Origin: Cyclobacteriaceae bacterium
GTDB lineage: Bacteria; Bacteroidota; Bacteroidia; Cytophagales; Cyclobacteriaceae
Assembly: GCA_030584025.1 (NCBI GenBank)
Contig: CP129487.1
Coordinates: 496,001 to 560,000 of the forward strand
Reading direction: 5' to 3'
DNA: 64,000 bases
The notes under the pieces were generated by a model. The model did not search any database and was not told the origin of the DNA. It saw nothing but the letters and a program-made list of their open reading frames with translations. The position numbers and the translations under genes are program-made. Below, piece after piece: positions 60,616-64,000 of this stretch (within the stretch, counting starts at the first letter, position 1; the number at the start of each line of letters is the position of its first letter).

Positions 60616-62400
60616 TTGCTCTGCGTGAACGTTCGAATATACCATAGTATACTTTTAATCACTTCTGCGGCACTTATATGTTCATGTGCTGATAAGCCTG
60701 CTGAATATTTTGAAGTGCCTAACACATATTGCAATCCGATCAATCTTGATTATGCATACGTACCCTCCACACACACCTACTATGCGCAAGATGAATCACA
60801 CCGAAGCACAGCCGATCCTGCCGTTGTAAACCTGCGCGATACATTGTATTTATTTTCAACCAATCAAAACGGGTATTGGTGGAGTGCTGACATGCGTACA
60901 TGGAATTTTGTACGGCAGGATTTTCAAAAAAATGGAAGGGCAGGCGACAATGTTTGTGCTCCTGGTGCCTGGGCATGGGGCGATAGCTTGTTGTTTATTC
61001 CATCCTTTGTTGCGCCAGATCCTATGCCGCTTTATCTAAGCACGGATCCTAAAAATGCCAGATGGACCATTCTCCGTGATTCATTTGAAGTGGGAACCTG
61101 GGATCCATCTTTCTTCAAAGATGATGATGGAAAAGCGTATGTGTACTGGGGCAGTTCAAATTTTTATCCGTTGTATGGCGTGGAGCTGGATGCAAAAAAT
61201 GGTTACAAACCAATTGGCGAACGAAAAGAACTATCGCGTTTATATCCGGATGAACACGGATGGGAACGTTTTGGTGAGGATCACATGGACACCACCATTG
61301 CTCCATACACCGAAGGCCCTTGGATGACCAAGCATAACGGAAAATACTATTATCAGTATGCCGCACCGGGTACAGAATGGAACATTTATGCTGACGGTGT
61401 GCTCGTGGGCGATAATCCGTTAGGGCCTTTTGAGTATCAATCTTATAATCCATTTTCATATAAGCCGGGTGGTTTTATTACCGGTGCCGGCCATGGCAGC
61501 ACGTTTAAAGACAAGCACGGCAACTATTGGCATGCCGGTACTATGCTCAATTGGATTAAGTACAAGTTTGAACGGAGACTAGGAATTTTTCCGACCGGTT
61601 TTGATGATGATGGACAGTTGTATTGCATTACCGCATTTGGCGATTACCCAAATTATCATGCATCGGGTTTACGTGATCATCGTGAATCAACCTTTACGGG
61701 ATGGATGCTTCAATCCTATAAAAAGAAAGTCTGGGCTTCTTCTTCCTTACCGGGAAGAACTCCGGAATTGGCCGTGAATGAAAACATCCGGAATTATTGG
61801 AGTGCAGAGACCAATCAGAAAGGTGAGTTCCTGGCGGTTGATTTGGGCGCTGAAGTGGATATCTATGCCATCCAAATTAATTATGCTGATGAGGGAGCAA
61901 CACTTCGGGATAAACAAGATTCTATTTACCATCAATACATCATTTGGAACAGTCATGATGGTGATAGCTGGAACATCCTGATTGATAAAAGCAAAAACCG
62001 AAAAGATGTTCCACACGATTACATCGAACTGAAAAAGCCCTTCACAACGCGATACCTCAAACTTGAAAACGTGCACATGGCTGATGGAAAATTTGCCATA
62101 GCCGGTTTTCGTGTTTTTGGAAAACGCGATGGTGCATTGCCAAAAGCTGTTGAAAGCTTTGCGGTGAGACGACATGCCGATACCCGCGATGCTACTTTTA
62201 CATGGCAACCGGTTGAAGGGGCCTATGCGTACAATATTTATTATGGAATTGCACCCGATAAATTGTACAACTGCATAATGATACACGAATCAGCAGAACG
62301 GTATTTCAGGGGGTTGAATAAAGATGTGAAGTACTTTGCGCAAATAGAAGCGATTGGTGAAACCGGGGTTTCTAATAGAAGTAATGTGATTGAATTTTAA
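60616..62400 (+). CDS. GH43-like glycoside hydrolase with discoidin and Fn3-like domains
   Basis: An exported enzyme of 594 residues with a lipoprotein signal (SAALICSCADKP). The first 370 residues form the five-bladed propeller of the GH43/GH62 clan: the Asp in HRSTADPAVVNLRD near 60, EVGTWDPSFFKDDDGKAYVY near 155 and TIAPYTEGPWMTKHNGKYYY near 230 (Glu in EGP). An F5/8-type discoidin domain (near 385-505; SAETNQKGEFLAVDLGAEVD) and a short Fn3 unit (near 510-594; EGAYAYNIYYGIAPDKLY) follow, probably binding sugars. The start is TTG at 60616 or GTG at 60625. Neighbour of GH144 and GH3 genes, so part of a glucan locus. Confidence 0.8.
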   Translation: MLCVNVRIYHSILLITSAALICSCADKPAEYFEVPNTYCNPINLDYAYVPSTHTYYAQDESHRSTADPAVVNLRDTLYLFSTNQNGYWWSADMRTWNFVRQDFQKNGRAGDNVCAPGAWAWGDSLLFIPSFVAPDPMPLYLSTDPKNARWTILRDSFEVGTWDPSFFKDDDGKAYVYWGSSNFYPLYGVELDAKNGYKPIGERKELSRLYPDEHGWERFGEDHMDTTIAPYTEGPWMTKHNGKYYYQYAAPGTEWNIYADGVLVGDNPLGPFEYQSYNPFSYKPGGFITGAGHGSTFKDKHGNYWHAGTMLNWIKYKFERRLGIFPTGFDDDGQLYCITAFGDYPNYHASGLRDHRESTFTGWMLQSYKKKVWASSSLPGRTPELAVNENIRNYWSAETNQKGEFLAVDLGAEVDIYAIQINYADEGATLRDKQDSIYHQYIIWNSHDGDSWNILIDKSKNRKDVPHDYIELKKPFTTRYLKLENVHMADGKFAIAGFRVFGKRDGALPKAVESFAVRRHADTRDATFTWQPVEGAYAYNIYYGIAPDKLYNCIMIHESAERYFRGLNKDVKYFAQIEAIGETGVSNRSNVIEF

Positions 62401-62420
62401 TTGATTTAAACCAGACCAAC

Positions 62421-63758
62421 ATGAGAGGATTACAGGCAATTTTCATTTTTATAGCAGCCTTTATGGTGATGACAGCGTGCACACCACCCGCAAAGGAAGA
62501 ACAGCAACAAGTATCGATAAGTGATGATTCGCTGCTCACACGCGTTCAATACGAAACCTTTCAATACTTCTGGGATAATGCAGAGCCTACTTCCGGCCTC
62601 GCGCCCGAACGCACGCACATGGATAACATCTATCCGCAAAACGATAAACATGTGGTTACCACAGGAGGTTCAGGCTTTGGATTAATGGCCATCCTGGTTG
62701 GCATTGAGCGAGGGTTCATCACCCGTCAACAGGGTTTTGAACGATTCAACCACATTGTTCACTACCTCGACACGGCTGAACGTTTTCATGGCGCATGGCC
62801 ACATTGGCTGGATGGACAAACGGGTAAAACAAAACCCTTCAGTCCGAAAGATGATGGAGGTGATTTGGTTGAAACCGCTTTTTTGATTCAGGGCCTGTTA
62901 ACCGTGCGTGAATATTTTAAAGATGGAAGTGAAGAAGAAAAGGCATTAGCCGCAAAGATTGATGAGCTCTGGCGCGAAGTGGAGTGGAGTTGGTACACCA
63001 ATGGCAAAGATGTGTTGTACTGGCATTGGTCGCCTAAGCATAATTGGGAAATGAATTTTCCGGTTGGCGGATATAACGAGTGCCTCATCATGTATGTGCT
63101 TGCTGCTGCCTCGCCCACCTATCCGATCAAGCCCGAAGCGTATCACAAAGGGTGGGCGCGCAATGGTGCCATAAAAACGGATCGAAAGTTTTATGAGTTG
63201 GAAACTGTGCTGGATCATTACGAGCACAGCGATGATGCCGTTGGGCCATTGTTCTGGGCACATTATTCCTACCTCGGCCTTGACCCGCGTAACCTGAAAG
63301 ATCAGTATGGTGATTACTGGCTCCTGAATAAAAATCATGCGCTTATTCATTACCGCTATTGTGTCGATAATCCGAAAGGGTACGAAGGGTATGGTGAGAA
63401 TTGTTGGGGGCTTACCTCCAGCTATTCTATGAAAGGCTATGCGGGGCACCAGCCCGATGGTGATCTCGGAGTTATTTCACCAACAGCCGCTTTGTCATCT
63501 TTCCCTTACACTCCGGAAGAGAGTATGAAATTTTTAAAATTCATGTATGCACCTGAACGCGACAGCCTGATAGGCGCATACGGTCCGTACGATGCTTTTA
63601 GTTTCTCTTCGAACTGGTATTTGCCGCGTTACCTGGCGATTGATCAGGGACCGATTCCGGTGATGATTGAAAACCACCGCACAGGTTTGCTGTGGAAATT
63701 ATTTATGGGTGCACCCGAAGTTCAGGAGGGCTTGAAAAAACTTGGATTTACGTATTAA
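62421..63758 (+). CDS. GH144-type endo-beta-1,2-glucanase-like protein
   Basis: A lipoprotein of 445 residues (lipobox MTAC). It belongs to the glucoamylase-like family PF10091, which includes the GH144 endo-beta-1,2-glucanases. The core is an (alpha/alpha)6 barrel: VQYETFQYFWDNAEPTSGLA near 42-61, VTTGGSGFGLMAILVGIERG near 79-98, the ENCWGLTSSYSMKGY region near 320, and YLAIDQGPIPVMIENHRTGL near 410. The catalytic acid of the family is in the central Trp/Asp-rich region. It is 20 bases after the GH43-like gene and 11 before the GH3 gene; all three probably degrade one glucan (sophoro-oligosaccharide type). Confidence 0.85.
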   Translation: MRGLQAIFIFIAAFMVMTACTPPAKEEQQQVSISDDSLLTRVQYETFQYFWDNAEPTSGLAPERTHMDNIYPQNDKHVVTTGGSGFGLMAILVGIERGFITRQQGFERFNHIVHYLDTAERFHGAWPHWLDGQTGKTKPFSPKDDGGDLVETAFLIQGLLTVREYFKDGSEEEKALAAKIDELWREVEWSWYTNGKDVLYWHWSPKHNWEMNFPVGGYNECLIMYVLAAASPTYPIKPEAYHKGWARNGAIKTDRKFYELETVLDHYEHSDDAVGPLFWAHYSYLGLDPRNLKDQYGDYWLLNKNHALIHYRYCVDNPKGYEGYGENCWGLTSSYSMKGYAGHQPDGDLGVISPTAALSSFPYTPEESMKFLKFMYAPERDSLIGAYGPYDAFSFSSNWYLPRYLAIDQGPIPVMIENHRTGLLWKLFMGAPEVQEGLKKLGFTY

Positions 63759-63769
63759 ATGTTTGCCAT

Positions 63770-64000
63770 ATGAGATTGAAAAATTATCTGTTTGCATCTT
63801 TTGGTTTGCTGATCATTTCCTGTTCCTCTCCAGGAGATGAAACATCATCGGTGGATAGAAAAATTGATTCGTTGCTCAATGAGATGACCCTGGAAGAAAA
63901 ACTGGGTCAACTGAATCTTCCCTCAGCCGGACAGTTCACGACCGGGCAAGCCCAGAATTCTGACATCGCGAAGAAAATTGAAAGCGGTTTGGTAGGCGGA
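63770..64000 (+). CDS. GH3 family beta-glucosidase, N-terminal part
   Basis: The start of a beta-glucosidase of glycoside hydrolase family 3, cut by the window edge after 77 residues. It has a lipoprotein signal (LIISCSSPGDE, Cys near 18) and then the family N-terminal text DSLLNEMTLEEKLGQLNLPS, which is the usual opening of BglX-type enzymes. It lies 11 bases after the GH144 gene, in the same direction. It would release glucose from the oligosaccharides made by the glucanase. Confidence 0.85.
   Translation, partial: MRLKNYLFASFGLLIISCSSPGDETSSVDRKIDSLLNEMTLEEKLGQLNLPSAGQFTTGQAQNSDIAKKIESGLVGG

Noticed and set aside
1..64000. CRISPR array, prophage or rRNA operon
   Set aside because: No regular direct repeats with spacers, no phage structural genes and no rRNA sequence were seen.

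Overview
The window is a piece of chromosome from a member of the Bacteroidota, most like the Cytophagales. The gene content shows this: LytS/LytTR pairs, ECF sigma factors with membrane partners, PorT-type barrels, TonB receptors with a carboxypeptidase-like domain, GIN-domain lipoproteins, DUF1080, DUF4345, DUF4260 and GH144 families. There are almost no Shine-Dalgarno sequences, and several candidate -7 promoter boxes fit TAnnTTTG. Species cannot be named from the sequence. Genes are densely packed on both strands. There are three intact tRNA genes (Ala-GGC, Pro-AGG, Asn-GUU), one IS1182-type insertion sequence, no rRNA, no CRISPR and no prophage.

Layout. 1-8.4 kb (minus strand): a YD-repeat lipoprotein cut by the window edge, an ECF sigma factor with a membrane partner, a DinB / DUF4345 / Crp cluster and the copper ATPase copA. 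8.7-12.2 kb: an AT-rich accessory island of small unfamiliar genes separated by long imperfect palindromes. 12.3-25 kb (mostly minus): thioredoxin, a GIN lipoprotein, a CbxX-type AAA ATPase, an HMA-AraC regulator, asparagine synthetase, a DUF5615/DUF433 pair and two DUF1080 lipoproteins. 25-35 kb: a PorT-like barrel, a GlcD-type oxidase, an NlpC/P60 lipoprotein, glycosylasparaginase, CutC, a long TonB receptor and a LytS/LytTR pair. 35-37 kb: an IS1182 element beside tRNA-Ala. 37-46 kb: an outer-membrane barrel with a PAP2-type phosphatase, two heme-copper-like membrane proteins followed by a TonB receptor. 46-58 kb: glyoxalase, hydrolase, pirin, an ArsR-type regulator, a YjjG-like phosphatase, pruA, creD with a winged-helix regulator, and a phosphate transporter with a CNNM protein. 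58-64 kb: an unusual 7TM receptor, then the start of a glucan-use locus (GH43-like, GH144, GH3).

Three things stand out. First, a 7TM-DISM sensor carries the zinc ribbon and helix-turn-helix of an IS1595 transposase as its cytoplasmic output, which suggests a membrane-tethered DNA-binding receptor. Second, short palindromes of 16-21 bp (three sequence families) lie inside other repeats and inside partial tRNA copies; removing them restores the host sequence, so they behave like tiny inserted elements. Third, about 18 genes are broken by single-base indels, mostly in short homopolymers, and each is repaired by adding or removing one base. This points to residual assembly errors rather than gene decay, so the affected genes are described here as whole genes.
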